Counted from the first letter of the stretch, positions 44,053 to 52,660 are shown. The stretch: 55,394 nucleotides of DNA from Cognatiluteimonas weifangensis (GCF_003416885.1 NZ_QVPD01000015.1:1-55394); one strand, 5' to 3'. Translations and numbers: made by a program. Notes: generated by a model not told the origin, from the sequence alone.

Positions 44053-44184
44053 ATGCACGAGCCGGCGCCAGCGCAGGACAAACAGCAGGCCGCCCGCCGC
44101 GGCGTGCGGCGCACGGTGCTGGTGCTGGTCGCGGTCGCGGTCGGGATCTACCTCGCCTTCATCCTGAGCGGGGTGCTGCGATGA
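44053..44184 (+). CDS. Cytochrome oxidase small assembly-type protein
   Basis: A 43-residue protein between ctaD and ctaG: MHEPAPAQDKQQAARRGVR, then one membrane helix (TVLVLVAVAVGIYLAFIL) and SGVLR. The N-terminus is polar with positive charges just before the helix, so a cytoplasmic N-terminus is expected. The stop overlaps the ctaG start (ATGA at 44181-44184), which supports real translation and coupling. Similar tiny proteins sit at this site in the oxidase clusters of related bacteria. The exact role, in CuB-site assembly or in stabilising subunit I, is not established. Such genes are often missed in annotation because of length. Confidence 0.82.
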   Translation: MHEPAPAQDKQQAARRGVRRTVLVLVAVAVGIYLAFILSGVLR

Positions 44185-44756
44185 GCGCCGGCAACCACAC
44201 CGGCGTGGTCAAGCTCGTGGGCGTGGCGCTGGCCGCGTTCGCGTTCACCTTCGCGCTGGTGCCGCTGTACCGGATCGCCTGCGAGAAGGTCTTCGGCGTG
44301 CGTCTGGAAAAGGGCCCGGCGGCGGTCTCGGCGCAGGCCGCCGGCGCCACGCAACGCTGGGTCACGGTGCAGTTCGACGGCGGGGTGAACTCCAGGCTGC
44401 CATGGGCGTTCCACCCCGAGCAGACCACGATGCGGGTGCAGCCGGGCCGGCAGTACGAGGCGCGGTACTTCGCCCGCAACACCGGCACCCGCACCATCGT
44501 CGGCAATGCCGTGCCCTCGATCGCGCCGGCGCGCGCGTCCGGCTATTTCAGCAAGACCGAGTGCTTCTGTTTCACCGCGCAGACGCTGCAGGTCGGCGAA
44601 TCGCGCGACATGCCGGTGCGCTTCATCGTCGACCCGGATCTGCCGGCCGACATCCATACCTTGACCCTGTCCTACACCTTCTACAAGAACGACGCCCAGA
44701 CCGACCAGGTCAACGCGCCGAAAGCGGCCTCTGACCTGCCTCACGCCGCACCCTGA
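44181..44756 (+). CDS. ctaG: Cytochrome c oxidase assembly protein CtaG/Cox11
   Basis: Membrane-anchored copper chaperone that delivers copper to the CuB site of subunit I. The 191 residues have one N-terminal helix (LVGVALAAFAFTFALVPLYR) followed by IACEKVFGV. The periplasmic Ig-like domain has the conserved copper-binding FSKTECFCFTAQTL, with the CFCF motif. Then comes DMPVRFIVDPDLP. All Cox11 residues expected for copper binding are present. It overlaps the small assembly gene by four bases and precedes ctaE by 29 bp. Confidence 0.96.
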   Translation: MSAGNHTGVVKLVGVALAAFAFTFALVPLYRIACEKVFGVRLEKGPAAVSAQAAGATQRWVTVQFDGGVNSRLPWAFHPEQTTMRVQPGRQYEARYFARNTGTRTIVGNAVPSIAPARASGYFSKTECFCFTAQTLQVGESRDMPVRFIVDPDLPADIHTLTLSYTFYKNDAQTDQVNAPKAASDLPHAAP

Positions 44757-44785
44757 CACGACGTACGTAACCGGAAGACCCGACC

Positions 44786-45679
44786 ATGGCCCAAGCGCAC
44801 AGCTCCGATATCCAGGCACACGACGCGAATGTGTATTTCGTTCCGTCCAGCAGCCGCTGGCCGGTGGTGGCCTCGGCCGCGCTGTTCACCACCATGCTCG
44901 GTTTCGCCAGCTGGCTCAACGAGGCCAGCTGGGGCAAGCCGCTGTTCTTCGCCGGGCTGGCGTTCCTGGCCGCGGTCCTGTTCAAGTGGTTCGGCGACGT
45001 CATCACCGAGTCGGTGCGCGGCTACTACAACAAGCAGGTCGACGGCTCGTTCCGGATGGGGATGGTGTGGTTCATCTTCTCCGAGGTGATGTTCTTCGCC
45101 GCGTTCTTCGGTGCGCTGTTCTACGCGCGCCAGTACGTGACGCCGTGGCTCAACGGCCAGGGCGACGGCGTGCTGACCAACAGCCTGCTGTGGCCGGGCT
45201 ACGCCGCCGGCTGGCCGAACAACGGCCCGGGCGCGATCGGCGGCAGCTTCCAGACCATCCCGGCGTGGGGCCTGCCGCTGCTCAACACCCTGATCCTGCT
45301 GTCCTCCGGCGTCACCGTCACCATCGCCCACCACGCGCTCAAGGCCGACAAGCGCAGGCAGCTGCTGCTGTTCCTCGGCGCCACGGTGCTGCTGGGCTGC
45401 CTGTTCCTGTACTTCCAGGCCAGCGAGTACCTGGAGGCCTACAGCGAACTCAACCTGACCCTGGGCTCGGGCATCTACGGCTCGACCTTCTTCATGCTGA
45501 CCGGCTTCCACGGCGCGCACGTGACCCTGGGCACGGTGATGCTGGCGATCGTCTGGCTGCGCTGCCTGAAGGGCCACTTCAGCGGCGAGGACCACTTCGC
45601 GTTCGAGGCGGTGGCCTGGTACTGGCATTTCGTCGACGTGGTCTGGCTGGGCCTGTTCCTGTTCGTGTACGTGCTGTAG
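44786..45679 (+). CDS. ctaE: Cytochrome c oxidase subunit III
   Basis: Seven-helix non-catalytic subunit that stabilises the oxidase core. The 297 residues begin MAQAHSSDIQAHDANVYFVP, with VYFVP typical of this branch. They contain RMGMVWFIFSEVMFFAAFFG with the conserved Glu, and FMLTGFHGAHVTLGTVMLAI. The protein ends with AVAWYWHFVDVVWLGLFLFV. A good ribosome-binding site (GGAAG) precedes the ATG. The 3' end faces the convergent DUF2909 gene, with a shared terminator hairpin between them. Confidence 0.97.
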   Translation: MAQAHSSDIQAHDANVYFVPSSSRWPVVASAALFTTMLGFASWLNEASWGKPLFFAGLAFLAAVLFKWFGDVITESVRGYYNKQVDGSFRMGMVWFIFSEVMFFAAFFGALFYARQYVTPWLNGQGDGVLTNSLLWPGYAAGWPNNGPGAIGGSFQTIPAWGLPLLNTLILLSSGVTVTIAHHALKADKRRQLLLFLGATVLLGCLFLYFQASEYLEAYSELNLTLGSGIYGSTFFMLTGFHGAHVTLGTVMLAIVWLRCLKGHFSGEDHFAFEAVAWYWHFVDVVWLGLFLFVYVL

Positions 45680-45687
45680 CCCGCCTG

Positions 45688-45709
45688 GGCCGGCGCGAAG
45701 CCGGCCTTT
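45688..45709. terminator. Terminator hairpin after ctaE
   Basis: GGCCGGC and GCCGGCC form a 7-bp stem around a GCGAA loop, followed by TTT. It lies 9 bp past the ctaE stop and between convergent genes. Confidence 0.7.
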
Positions 45710-45726
45710 GCCACGCGAGAAACGGT

Positions 45727-45951
45727 TCAGGCGGCGGGGACGACGCCGTGCGGGGTGATCCAGCCCTGCTGGATCGCCAGCGCGATCAGCAGGATCAGCA
45801 CGACCGATAGCGCGATGCGCTTGGTCAACGCGTTCACGGTGCGCTTGGTCGTGCCCTTGTCGACCAGCATGTAGTACAGCCCGGCACCGAGGTTCCACAG
45901 GATGACGAGCAGGAAAGCGATGATCAGCAGGGTCTTGAGCGAGTCGTTCAT
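45727..45951 (-). CDS. DUF2909 (twin transmembrane protein)
   Basis: A 74-residue inner-membrane protein with two hydrophobic helices (LKTLLIIAFLLVILWNLGAG and RIALSVVLILLIALAIQQGW). They are separated by a basic loop DKGTTKRTVNALTKR. This is the full DUF2909 architecture. It is found next to cytochrome oxidase genes in many gammaproteobacteria, which suggests an accessory role in oxidase assembly; that is inference. It lies opposite in strand to the rest of the cluster, and its start faces the SURF1 gene 72 bp away. Confidence 0.88.
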   Translation of the reverse strand: MNDSLKTLLIIAFLLVILWNLGAGLYYMLVDKGTTKRTVNALTKRIALSVVLILLIALAIQQGWITPHGVVPAA

Positions 45952-46023
45952 CGGTGGAACCTGCCTGCGGACGCACCGGAGCGGTGCCAGGGGCGCATTA
46001 TCGCAGCCGCAAGCCGCGCCGGC

Positions 46024-46776
46024 GTGAGCGTATGTCGCAACATCGTGTTCGGCTGGGCGCTGGCGTTGCTGGCGATCGCCCTGTTCACGCGACTGGGGCT
46101 GTGGCAGCTGCAGCGCATGCAGCAGAAGCAGGCGATGCTGGCGGCGGTGGCCGGAGTGCTGCAGGCGCGCCAGCCGCAACCGCTGGCGGTCGCCGCCGAT
46201 CCGCAGCGCCGCGCCGGTTACGACTGGAGCGCCGGACGCGGCCATTTCCTCGCCGCGCCGGCGGTGCTGCTGGACAACCAGAGCCGCGAGGAGCGCGCCG
46301 GCGTGCGCGCCTATCGTGTGTTCCAGCCCGCGGTCGGGACGCCGCTGCTGGTGGAACTGGGCTGGCTGCCGCTGCCGGGGGACCGGCGCCTGCCGGCGGT
46401 ACCGCGGCCGGCCGGGGAATGGCAGTTGGCCGGCCTGCTGACGCCGCCGCCCGCGGCCGGACTCGGTGGCGGCGCGGCCCTCGCCCGGGCCGACGGGGCG
46501 CTGCTGACGCTCGCGCTGGACCCGCCGACGCTGCGGCGCGCGCTGGATCTGCCGGCGCTGGCGCCACGGGTGCTGAAGCTGGACCCGGCGCAGGCGCTGG
46601 ATGCGGGACCGGGCTACGTGCGCGATCTCGACATCCTGCCCAACACACTGCCGCCCGAGCGCCACCTCGGCTACGCGGTGCAGTGGTTCGCGCTCGCCGC
46701 CGCGGTGCTGGTCACCGCGCTGGTGCTGAGTTTGCGCAGACACGGAGCGCGCGCTCGCCGCGCGGGCATGCGATGA
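46024..46776 (+). CDS. SURF1 family cytochrome oxidase biogenesis protein
   Basis: Inner-membrane protein that helps deliver heme a to subunit I. The 250 residues have one helix at each end: WALALLAIALFTRLGLWQLQ near the start, with the SURF1 hallmark 'GLWQLQR', and WFALAAAVLVTALVLSL near the end. The periplasmic domain shows the family pieces ILLDNQSREERAGVR-like (here VLLDNQSREERAG) and VELGWLPLPGDR. The start is GTG (46024); no nearby in-frame ATG gives a complete first helix. Its stop overlaps the start of the next gene (ATGA), indicating coupling. Confidence 0.9.
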   Translation: MSVCRNIVFGWALALLAIALFTRLGLWQLQRMQQKQAMLAAVAGVLQARQPQPLAVAADPQRRAGYDWSAGRGHFLAAPAVLLDNQSREERAGVRAYRVFQPAVGTPLLVELGWLPLPGDRRLPAVPRPAGEWQLAGLLTPPPAAGLGGGAALARADGALLTLALDPPTLRRALDLPALAPRVLKLDPAQALDAGPGYVRDLDILPNTLPPERHLGYAVQWFALAAAVLVTALVLSLRRHGARARRAGMR

Positions 46777-47369
46777 CCGATCCCACCCGCCCGCCGGTTC
46801 GCCGCAACCGCCTCGCGTTGCTGGTGGTCGCCGCGCTGTTCCTGGGCAGCCTGCTGCTGGCCGGCGCGCTGCGGTTCTCCGGCTGGCGCCCGGCCGGGAT
46901 GAAGAACCACGGCGAGCTGCTGCAGCCGCCGGTCGACCTGCGCGCACGCGTCCCGCGGCTGGCCGACGGCAGTGCCTATCCCTGGAATCCGGGCGCGCGC
47001 GTGTGGCGCATCGCGCTGGCGCCGCCGGCGGACTGTGCCCAGGCCTGCGCGTCGCTGGCGCGCGACCTCGACGTGGTCTGGCGGCTGATGGGCCGCAACG
47101 CCGACCAGGTCGACGTCCTGTGGCTGTGCGCCGAACCCGGCTGCAGCGCGCCGGCGCCGTTGCGCGGGGATGCGTCGTTGCGCCTGCTGCGCCCGGACCC
47201 GGCGCTGCGCGCGGCGTTGCCGCGGGTGGAGCCCACGGCCGCCGAAGCCGCCGGCGGCGTGCCGGTGTACGTGATCGATCCCAACGGCTTCGTGATCCTG
47301 CGTTACTCTCCCGGCGCCGATCCGGCCGGGCTGCGCGCGGATCTGGCCAAGCTGCTCAAGCTGATGTGA
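46773..47369 (+). CDS. Membrane-anchored Sco-like thioredoxin-fold protein
   Basis: A 198-residue protein with one N-terminal helix (RLALLVVAALFLGSLLLAGA) and a periplasmic domain. A CxxxC pair (PADCAQACASL) sits where Sco1/SenC copper chaperones have theirs, and a VYVIDPNGFVILRYSPG stretch matches the Sco C-terminal strands. However, the conserved Sco histidine copper ligand before the IDPxG motif seems absent (GVPVYVIDPNG), and it has two extra cysteines (LCAEPGCSA). It may be a thiol-disulfide partner of CuA assembly rather than a copper donor. It overlaps SURF1 and is followed by ctaA after one base, so it belongs to the oxidase assembly operon. Confidence 0.75.
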   Translation: MTDPTRPPVRRNRLALLVVAALFLGSLLLAGALRFSGWRPAGMKNHGELLQPPVDLRARVPRLADGSAYPWNPGARVWRIALAPPADCAQACASLARDLDVVWRLMGRNADQVDVLWLCAEPGCSAPAPLRGDASLRLLRPDPALRAALPRVEPTAAEAAGGVPVYVIDPNGFVILRYSPGADPAGLRADLAKLLKLM

Positions 47370-47370
47370 C

Positions 47371-48570
47371 ATGAGTCCGACCCCGCGCCCCATCGTCTTC
47401 CGCCTGCCCGAGCACAAGCCGCCCGTGTACCGGCATTTCCACCGCATCGCCTGGCTCGCCTGCGCGCTGGCGTTCGGGGTGATCGTGTTCGGCGCCTTCG
47501 TGCGCCTGTCCAACGCCGGCCTGAGCTGTCCGGACTGGCCGACCTGCTACGGCCGCGCCGCGTGGCCGGTCGCGGCGCACGAGGTGGCCGACCACGCCGC
47601 GACCGCGATCCGCCCGCTGGACGCGAGCAAGGCCTGGCGCGAACAGGTGCACCGCATGCTGGCCGGATCGCTCGGCGTGCTGGTGCTGCTGCTGGCGCTG
47701 CTGGCGGCGCGCCGGCAACGGCACGGCGTCGCCCAGGTGATCGGCGCCGCGGTCGCGGTGGCGCTGTCGATCCCGCTGTACATGCGCGGCCTGCACGGCG
47801 CGGCGGCGCTGCTGGCGGCGGCGGGCGAGCTGGTGCTGCTGCAGGCGGCGGTGCGCTGGGCGCGCGAGCGCGGCGGCGGCCCGGCGCACGCGCTGCCGGC
47901 GATCGCGGCACTGACCCTGGCGACGATCGTGTTCCAGGCGCTGCTGGGGATGTGGACCGTGACCTGGCTGCTCAAGCCGATCGTGGTCATGGGCCATCTG
48001 CTCGGCGGCCTGGCGACGTTCGCGCTGCTGGCATGGATGGCCTGGCGCGCGACCGACCTGCCGATCCGGCTGCCGGATGCGGCGGTGCTGCGTCGCTGGC
48101 TGGCGCTGGCGCTGGCGCTGCTGGCGCTGCAGATCGCGCTCGGCGGCTGGACCAGCGCCAACTACGCCGCGCTGGCCTGCGGCACCGATTTCCCCACCTG
48201 CGTCGGACGGTGGTGGCCGCCGCACGATTTCCGCGAGGGCTTCGTGCTGTGGCGCGGGATCGGCGTGGACTACGAGGGCGGCGTGCTCGACGGCGCCGCG
48301 CGCATCGCCATCCAGCTCGCGCACCGGATGATGGCGGTGGTGGTGTTCGCCTACCTGCTGTGGCTGGCGGCGCGGCTGCTGCGCACGCCGGGCATCCGCG
48401 GCGCCGGCGCGCTGCTGGCGGTGCTGCTGCTGGCGCAGGTGTCGCTGGGCATCGCCAATGTGATGCTGGCGCTGCCGCTGCCGATGGCGGTGCTGCACAA
48501 CGCCGGGGCGGCGCTGCTGCTGTTCGTGCTGGTCGGCCTGCTGGCGCGCGTGCGCGCGCCGGAAGCGTGA
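47371..48570 (+). CDS. ctaA: Heme A synthase (COX15/CtaA)
   Basis: Oxidises the C8 methyl of heme O to the formyl of heme A. The 399 residues form eight membrane helices. Conserved pieces are [20 protein letters not shown], with RLSNAGLSC as the family signature, and [18 protein letters not shown] with a heme-ligand histidine. Second-half equivalents are [26 protein letters not shown] and [13 protein letters not shown]. The gene starts one base after the Sco-like stop. It overlaps or abuts ctaB (GTG at 48567 within the last codons). Confidence 0.95.
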   Translation: MSPTPRPIVFRLPEHKPPVYRHFHRIAWLACALAFGVIVFGAFVRLSNAGLSCPDWPTCYGRAAWPVAAHEVADHAATAIRPLDASKAWREQVHRMLAGSLGVLVLLLALLAARRQRHGVAQVIGAAVAVALSIPLYMRGLHGAAALLAAAGELVLLQAAVRWARERGGGPAHALPAIAALTLATIVFQALLGMWTVTWLLKPIVVMGHLLGGLATFALLAWMAWRATDLPIRLPDAAVLRRWLALALALLALQIALGGWTSANYAALACGTDFPTCVGRWWPPHDFREGFVLWRGIGVDYEGGVLDGAARIAIQLAHRMMAVVVFAYLLWLAARLLRTPGIRGAGALLAVLLLAQVSLGIANVMLALPLPMAVLHNAGAALLLFVLVGLLARVRAPEA

Positions 48571-48578
48571 GCGCGCGC

Positions 48579-49499
48579 ATGGCCACCAAGCCGCCGTCCG
48601 TGCTCCGCCAGTACTGGAGCCTGACCAAGCCGCGGATCGTGGCGCTGATCGTGTTCACCGCGGTGATCGGCATGTTCCTGGCGGTACCGGGGCTGCCGCC
48701 GCTGCGCCAAGCGCTGCTCGGCACGCTCGGCATCTGGCTGGGCGCGGCCAGTGCGTCGGCGATCAACCAGCTGATCGATTCGCGGATCGACGCCAAGATG
48801 GCGCGGACCGCGTGGCGGCCGCTGGTGGCGGGCACGCTGACGCCGCGCCAGGCGTTGGCCTTCGCGCTGGTGCTGGCGGCGCTGTCGACGGCGATCCTGT
48901 GGTGGGGCGTCAATCCGCTGACCGCGGTGCTGACCTTCGCCTCGCTGATCGGCTACGCGGTGGTCTATACCGCGATCCTCAAGCACGCCACGCCGCAGAA
49001 CATCGTCATCGGCGGCATCGCCGGCGCGGCACCGCCGGCGCTGGGCTGGGCCGCGGTCACCGGGCAGCTGCACCCGCACGCGCTGCTGCTGGTGCTGATC
49101 ATCTTCGTGTGGACGCCGCCGCATTTCTGGGCGCTGGCGATCTTCCGCCGCGAGGACTACGCCCGCGCGCTGGTGCCGATGCTGCCGGTGACCCACGGCG
49201 TGGAATACACGCGCTGGCAGATCGTGCTGTACACGGTGCTGCTGCTGGTGGTGACGGTGCTGCCGTGGGCGACCGGCATGAGCGGGCTGTTCTACCTCGG
49301 CGGCGCGCTGGTGCTGGGGCTGGTGTTCCTGTGGTACGCGTGGCGGCTGATGGATCCGCCGGACGAGTTCTACGCAATGCGCGTGTTCAACTATTCGATC
49401 GTGTACCTGCTGGCGCTGTTTGCGTTCCTGCTGCTGGACCACTGGCTGGCGCCGTGGCTGCAGCCGGCCCCCGTAGTGCGGCTGCTGCCGGTCGGTTAG
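48579..49499 (+). CDS. ctaB: Protoheme IX farnesyltransferase
   Basis: Prenylates heme B to heme O, the step before CtaA. The 306 residues are a UbiA-family membrane enzyme with the first aspartate-rich motif [20 protein letters not shown] and the second, [17 protein letters not shown]. About nine helices follow. The start is the ATG at 48579 ([19 protein letters not shown]); an upstream GTG at 48567 overlapping the ctaA stop is also possible. It ends the rightward oxidase cluster. An Sco1 gene with the usual histidine is not found after it. Confidence 0.96.
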   Translation: MATKPPSVLRQYWSLTKPRIVALIVFTAVIGMFLAVPGLPPLRQALLGTLGIWLGAASASAINQLIDSRIDAKMARTAWRPLVAGTLTPRQALAFALVLAALSTAILWWGVNPLTAVLTFASLIGYAVVYTAILKHATPQNIVIGGIAGAAPPALGWAAVTGQLHPHALLLVLIIFVWTPPHFWALAIFRREDYARALVPMLPVTHGVEYTRWQIVLYTVLLLVVTVLPWATGMSGLFYLGGALVLGLVFLWYAWRLMDPPDEFYAMRVFNYSIVYLLALFAFLLLDHWLAPWLQPAPVVRLLPVG

Positions 49500-49576
49500 G
49501 GCCGGGCGACCCGTCCGCGGCATGCGGCGACGCTCCTGCCCGCGTCGCGGATCGGGTGGATCGAGGAGGGAGGACG

Positions 49577-49927
49577 ATGAAGCTTCGGATCAAGCGCGTC
49601 TATGCGCCGCCGACGGCCGCCGACGGCCGCCGCATCCTGGTGGAGCGGTTGTGGCCGCGCGGTCTGACCAAGGAAAAAGCGGCGGTCGACCTGTGGCTGA
49701 AGGAGATCGCGCCGAGCACGGCGTTGCGCCAGTGGTTCGGCCACGATCCGCAGCGCTGGGAGGAGTTCCAGCGCCGCTACCTGGACGAGCTCAAGCGCAA
49801 TCCGGAGCCGGTCGCGCTGCTGGCGCAAGCGTTGCGCAAGGGCCCGGCGACGCTGGTGTACGGCGCCCGCGACGAGGTCCACAACGCCGCGGTGGTGCTG
49901 CAGAACAACAGCGCGCTGTTCCGCTGA
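49577..49927 (+). CDS. DUF488 family protein
   Basis: A 116-residue cytosolic protein, complete for the short DUF488 (YeaO-like) type. It starts MKLRIKRVYAPPTAADGRRI, then LVERLWPRGLTKEKAAVDLW with the family motif RLWPRG. It continues SPSTALRQWFGHDPQRWEEF-like sequence, and ends with LVYGARDEVHNAAVVLQ, with the family LL.Y.A.D..HN.A pattern. The function is unknown. A very strong ribosome-binding site (GAGGAGGGAGG) lies just ahead of the ATG. The gene is convergent with dnaG. Confidence 0.88.
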   Translation: MKLRIKRVYAPPTAADGRRILVERLWPRGLTKEKAAVDLWLKEIAPSTALRQWFGHDPQRWEEFQRRYLDELKRNPEPVALLAQALRKGPATLVYGARDEVHNAAVVLQNNSALFR

Positions 49928-49979
49928 CGCGCGGCAGCGCGCTCGCACGGCGCCCTGCGCGGCGCCGCGGCCGGGCGGG

Positions 49980-51716
49980 TCAGTGCGCCGCCAGCAGGCG
50001 GCCGAGCAGGGCGCGCAGTTCCTCCTTGTCGTGGGCGTCCAGGCCGCTGTCGCGCTGCTTGGCCTGCAGCTCGTCGATGCGCTGCTGCAGCGTCTGCTTT
50101 TCCAGCTGCGCCATGGCGTCGAGAAACTCGGCGCGCCAGGCGGCCTCCTCCCCGGGCAGCGACTGCGTCGCCAGTTTCTGCAGCGCCGCGGCTTCCTCGC
50201 GCTCGCCGAAGTGCTCCAGGATCGCGCCGGTGCGGATGTCCGGGCGCGTGCGCACCAGCGCCACCAGTTCGGCCAATAACGGGATGCCGGGCTGCCGCAA
50301 TGCGGCGAAGCTGTCAGGGGGCTCGAGGTCCAACGCCAGGTGCGGGCTCTGCAGCAGCAACGCGATCGCACTGCGCACCAGGCTGCGCTTCGGCGCCGGC
50401 GCGCCGCGACCGCTGCCGTGTGCGCGTTGCGCCGGGATGTGCGTGTCCGGCGAGCTGGCGCGCGCGCCGACGCCGGTGAGTTCGGTCAGGCGCTGCTGCA
50501 TGAGATCCGCGAAAGCGCCGTCGGGAATCTGCGCCAGCAGCGGCTTGCAGCGCTCGGCCAGCCGCGCCTTGCCGTCGAGCGTGTCCAGGTTCACGTCCTG
50601 CGCCAGCTGCGCAAAGAAGAATTCCGACAATGGCGTCGCCGCGCGCAGGCGCGCGTCGAACCCGGCCGCGCCTTCCTGGCGGACGATGCTGTCCGGGTCC
50701 TCGCCCTCGGGCAGGAACAGGAAGAACGCCTGGCGCCCGTCCTTCATCCGCGGCAGCACCGACTCCAGCGCCTTCCACGCCGCGGCGCGGCCGGCGCGGT
50801 CGCCGTCGAAGCAGAAATACACGTCCGGCGCGTTGCGGAACAGCAGCTCCGCGTGGTCGGGCGTGGTCGCGGTGCCGAGCGTCGCCACCGCCTGGGTGAC
50901 GCCGTACTGCGCCAGCGCGACCACGTCCATGTAGCCCTCGACCACCACCAGCCGCTCGAGCTTGCTGCTGGCCTGCTTCGCCTGCCACAGGCCGTACAGC
51001 TCGCGGCCCTTGTGGAACAGCGCGGTCTCGGGCGAGTTGAGGTATTTGGGCGAGTCGTCGGCATCGATCACCCGGCCGCCGAAGGCGATCGTGCGCCCGC
51101 GGCGGTCGTGGATCGGGAACATCAGCCGGTCGCGGAACTTGTCGTAGACCGAGCCCTTGTCGTTCTTCGAGAACAATCCGGCGCGCTCGAGCAGCTGCAT
51201 CCGCCGCGCGTCGGTGCCGAGCGCGTCGCGCAGGCCGCCGTAGCCGTCGGGCGCATAGCCGATCGCGTAGCGCTCGACGATCGCCGGATCGATGCCGCGC
51301 CGCTCGACGTAGGCGCGGGCCTTGTCGCTGGCGGCCAGTTGCCGGCGGAAGAACTGCGCGGCCGCGTCGAGCGCGGCGTAGAGGTCGCGGGTGCCGGAGT
51401 CCTCGTTGCGCTGCCGGGTGTCGCGCGGCACTTCCATGCCCACGCGCCGCGCCAGTTCGTCGACCGCGTCGAGGAATTCGAGCCGGTCGTAGTTCATCAG
51501 GAACGAGATCGCGGTGCCGTGCGCGCCGCAGCCGAAGCAGTGGTAGAACTGCTTGCTCGGCGACACCGTGAACGAAGCCGAGCGCTCGTCGTGGAACGGG
51601 CAGCGCGCGGCGTATTCCTTGCCCTGCCGCTTCAGCGGGACCCGCGCGTTGACGATCTCGACGATGTCGCTGCGCGCGAGCAGGTCGTCGATGAAAGCGT
51701 CGGGGATACGGGCCAT
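49980..51716 (-). CDS. dnaG: DNA primase
   Basis: Makes RNA primers for DNA replication. The 578-residue protein has the N-terminal zinc ribbon (CPFHDERSASFTVSPSKQFY, then HCFGCGAHG) and the RNA polymerase core ending IHDRRGRTIAFGGRVID. The TOPRIM motif VVVEGYMDVVALAQYG and the metal site YFCFDGDRAGRAAAW follow. A C-terminal helicase-binding domain has EFLDAMAQLEKQTLQQRI near its end. It is read leftward after rpsU and yqeY, from which it is separated by a 334-bp repeat-rich gap. Unusually for a gammaproteobacterium, rpoD does not follow; the next gene is DUF488 on the other strand. Confidence 0.97.
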   Translation of the reverse strand: MARIPDAFIDDLLARSDIVEIVNARVPLKRQGKEYAARCPFHDERSASFTVSPSKQFYHCFGCGAHGTAISFLMNYDRLEFLDAVDELARRVGMEVPRDTRQRNEDSGTRDLYAALDAAAQFFRRQLAASDKARAYVERRGIDPAIVERYAIGYAPDGYGGLRDALGTDARRMQLLERAGLFSKNDKGSVYDKFRDRLMFPIHDRRGRTIAFGGRVIDADDSPKYLNSPETALFHKGRELYGLWQAKQASSKLERLVVVEGYMDVVALAQYGVTQAVATLGTATTPDHAELLFRNAPDVYFCFDGDRAGRAAAWKALESVLPRMKDGRQAFFLFLPEGEDPDSIVRQEGAAGFDARLRAATPLSEFFFAQLAQDVNLDTLDGKARLAERCKPLLAQIPDGAFADLMQQRLTELTGVGARASSPDTHIPAQRAHGSGRGAPAPKRSLVRSAIALLLQSPHLALDLEPPDSFAALRQPGIPLLAELVALVRTRPDIRTGAILEHFGEREEAAALQKLATQSLPGEEAAWRAEFLDAMAQLEKQTLQQRIDELQAKQRDSGLDAHDKEELRALLGRLLAAH

Positions 51717-51768
51717 CGGGCTAGTTTATGGTGCTTCTCCCGGCATCGCCCCTTCCGCTGGCCGAGCC

Positions 51769-51866
51769 GGTGGGAGCGGCAGGCCTTCGGGGCGCATGTC
51801 CCCCGGCAGCCGTCTGCGGCGGCTGCCTCCTCCTTTACTTCGCGCCGAAGGCCTGCCGCTCCCACC
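51769..51866. repeat. Inverted repeat with about 25-bp arms, dnaG-yqeY gap
   Basis: GGTGGGAGCGGCAGGCCTTC (51769 on) pairs with GAAGGCCTGCCGCTCCCACC (ending 51866). The stem continues inward to the GCGC bases with a small bulge. It would fold as a long hairpin. Such GGTGGGAGCGGC-type arms are known to me as common intergenic repeats in this group. Confidence 0.75.
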
Positions 51867-52036
51867 TCTGCCGGATCGCAGGTGCGCCGAAAAAAGTGGT
51901 TGCCCTGAGCTTCGGGGTCGCCGCGTTGGTCAGAGTGCCGGGTGCGGGGGTCCGGGGGTGCGAAGTAAAGGAGGAGGCGGAGGCCGCAGGCCGGAGTCGG
52001 GGGACATTCGCACCCAGAACCCCCGCATCCGGCGCC
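51825..52036. repeat. Nested inverted repeats in the dnaG-yqeY gap
   Basis: GCCTCCTCCTTTACTTCGC (about 51825-51843) is the exact inverse of GCGAAGTAAAGGAGGAGGC (about 51960-51978). The arm 51935-51964 (GTGCCGGGTGCGGGGGTCC...) pairs imperfectly with 52007-52036. The loops contain each other's arms, so alternative folds compete. No gene is seen in 51717-52050. Confidence 0.7.
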
Positions 52037-52050
52037 CCGCATCGGCGGGA

Positions 52051-52500
52051 TCAGCCCCCCCCGAGCGTTTGCTTCACCAGCGCCGAGACCTGGCCCATGT
52101 CGGCCTGGCCGGCGAGCCTGGGCTTGAGCACGCCCATCAGCTTGCCCATGTCGGCCGGGCCGCTGGCGCCGGTTTCGGCCACGGCGGCGTCGATCGCGGC
52201 GCGGATCGCGGCCTCGTCCAGCTTCGCCGGCAGATAGGACTCGATCACCGCCATTTCGGCGCGCTCGATGTCGGCCAGGTCCCGGCGGCCGGCGGCGTCG
52301 AACTGGCTGACCGAATCGCGGCGCTGCTTGAGCATCTTTTCCAGCACCGCCAGCACCTGGGCGTCGTCGAGCACGATGCGCTCGTCGACTTCCTTCTGCT
52401 TGATCGCGGCGTTGACCAGCCGGATCACGCCCAGGCGCGACTTGTCGCCGGCCTTCATCGCCGCCTTCATGTCGTCGGTGAGCTGCTGCTTCAGGGCCAT
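52051..52500 (-). CDS. yqeY: GatB/YqeY domain-containing protein
   Basis: A 149-residue helical cytosolic protein, full length for YqeY. It begins MALKQQLTDDMKAAMKAGDK, then SRLGVIRLVNAAIKQKEVDE and RRDSVSQFDAAGRRDLADIE. It ends GADMGKLMGVLKPRLAGQADM-like and VSALVKQTLGGG. The fold resembles the tRNA-binding tail of GatB, and a tRNA-linked role has been suggested; no defined reaction is known. It sits in the usual place between rpsU and dnaG and is probably co-transcribed with rpsU, although a hairpin between them may reduce read-through. Confidence 0.93.
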   Translation of the reverse strand: MALKQQLTDDMKAAMKAGDKSRLGVIRLVNAAIKQKEVDERIVLDDAQVLAVLEKMLKQRRDSVSQFDAAGRRDLADIERAEMAVIESYLPAKLDEAAIRAAIDAAVAETGASGPADMGKLMGVLKPRLAGQADMGQVSALVKQTLGGG

Positions 52501-52561
52501 GGTCTTGCTCCTGTGGGAAATCCGTGTCGGCGGGCGGGTGCCCCGTGGCAGCGTCCGTAGA

Positions 52562-52598
52562 ACGCAAAAGGCCGGCGACGCTTGGCGTGGCCGGCCTC
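52562..52598 (-). terminator. Terminator or attenuator after rpsU
   Basis: Read leftward, GGCCGGC and GCCGGCC pair around a loop with CACGCCAAGCGTC, and a TTTTGCG tail follows. The hairpin lies 63 bp past the rpsU stop. It would reduce transcription into yqeY and dnaG, as in other rpsU-dnaG operons. A second small palindrome (TCCGGCCGTGGACGGCCGG) lies just before it at about 52623. Confidence 0.7.
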
Positions 52599-52660
52599 CG
52601 GGATGGGCGTGCCCCTGGAAAGTCCGGCCGTGGACGGCCGGCCCTGCAGGGCCCCCGCGA

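Noticed and set aside
42375..44114. Antisense open frame opposite ctaD
   Set aside because: The product is a low-complexity His/Arg/Asp-rich string, typical of the antisense strand in high-GC genes.
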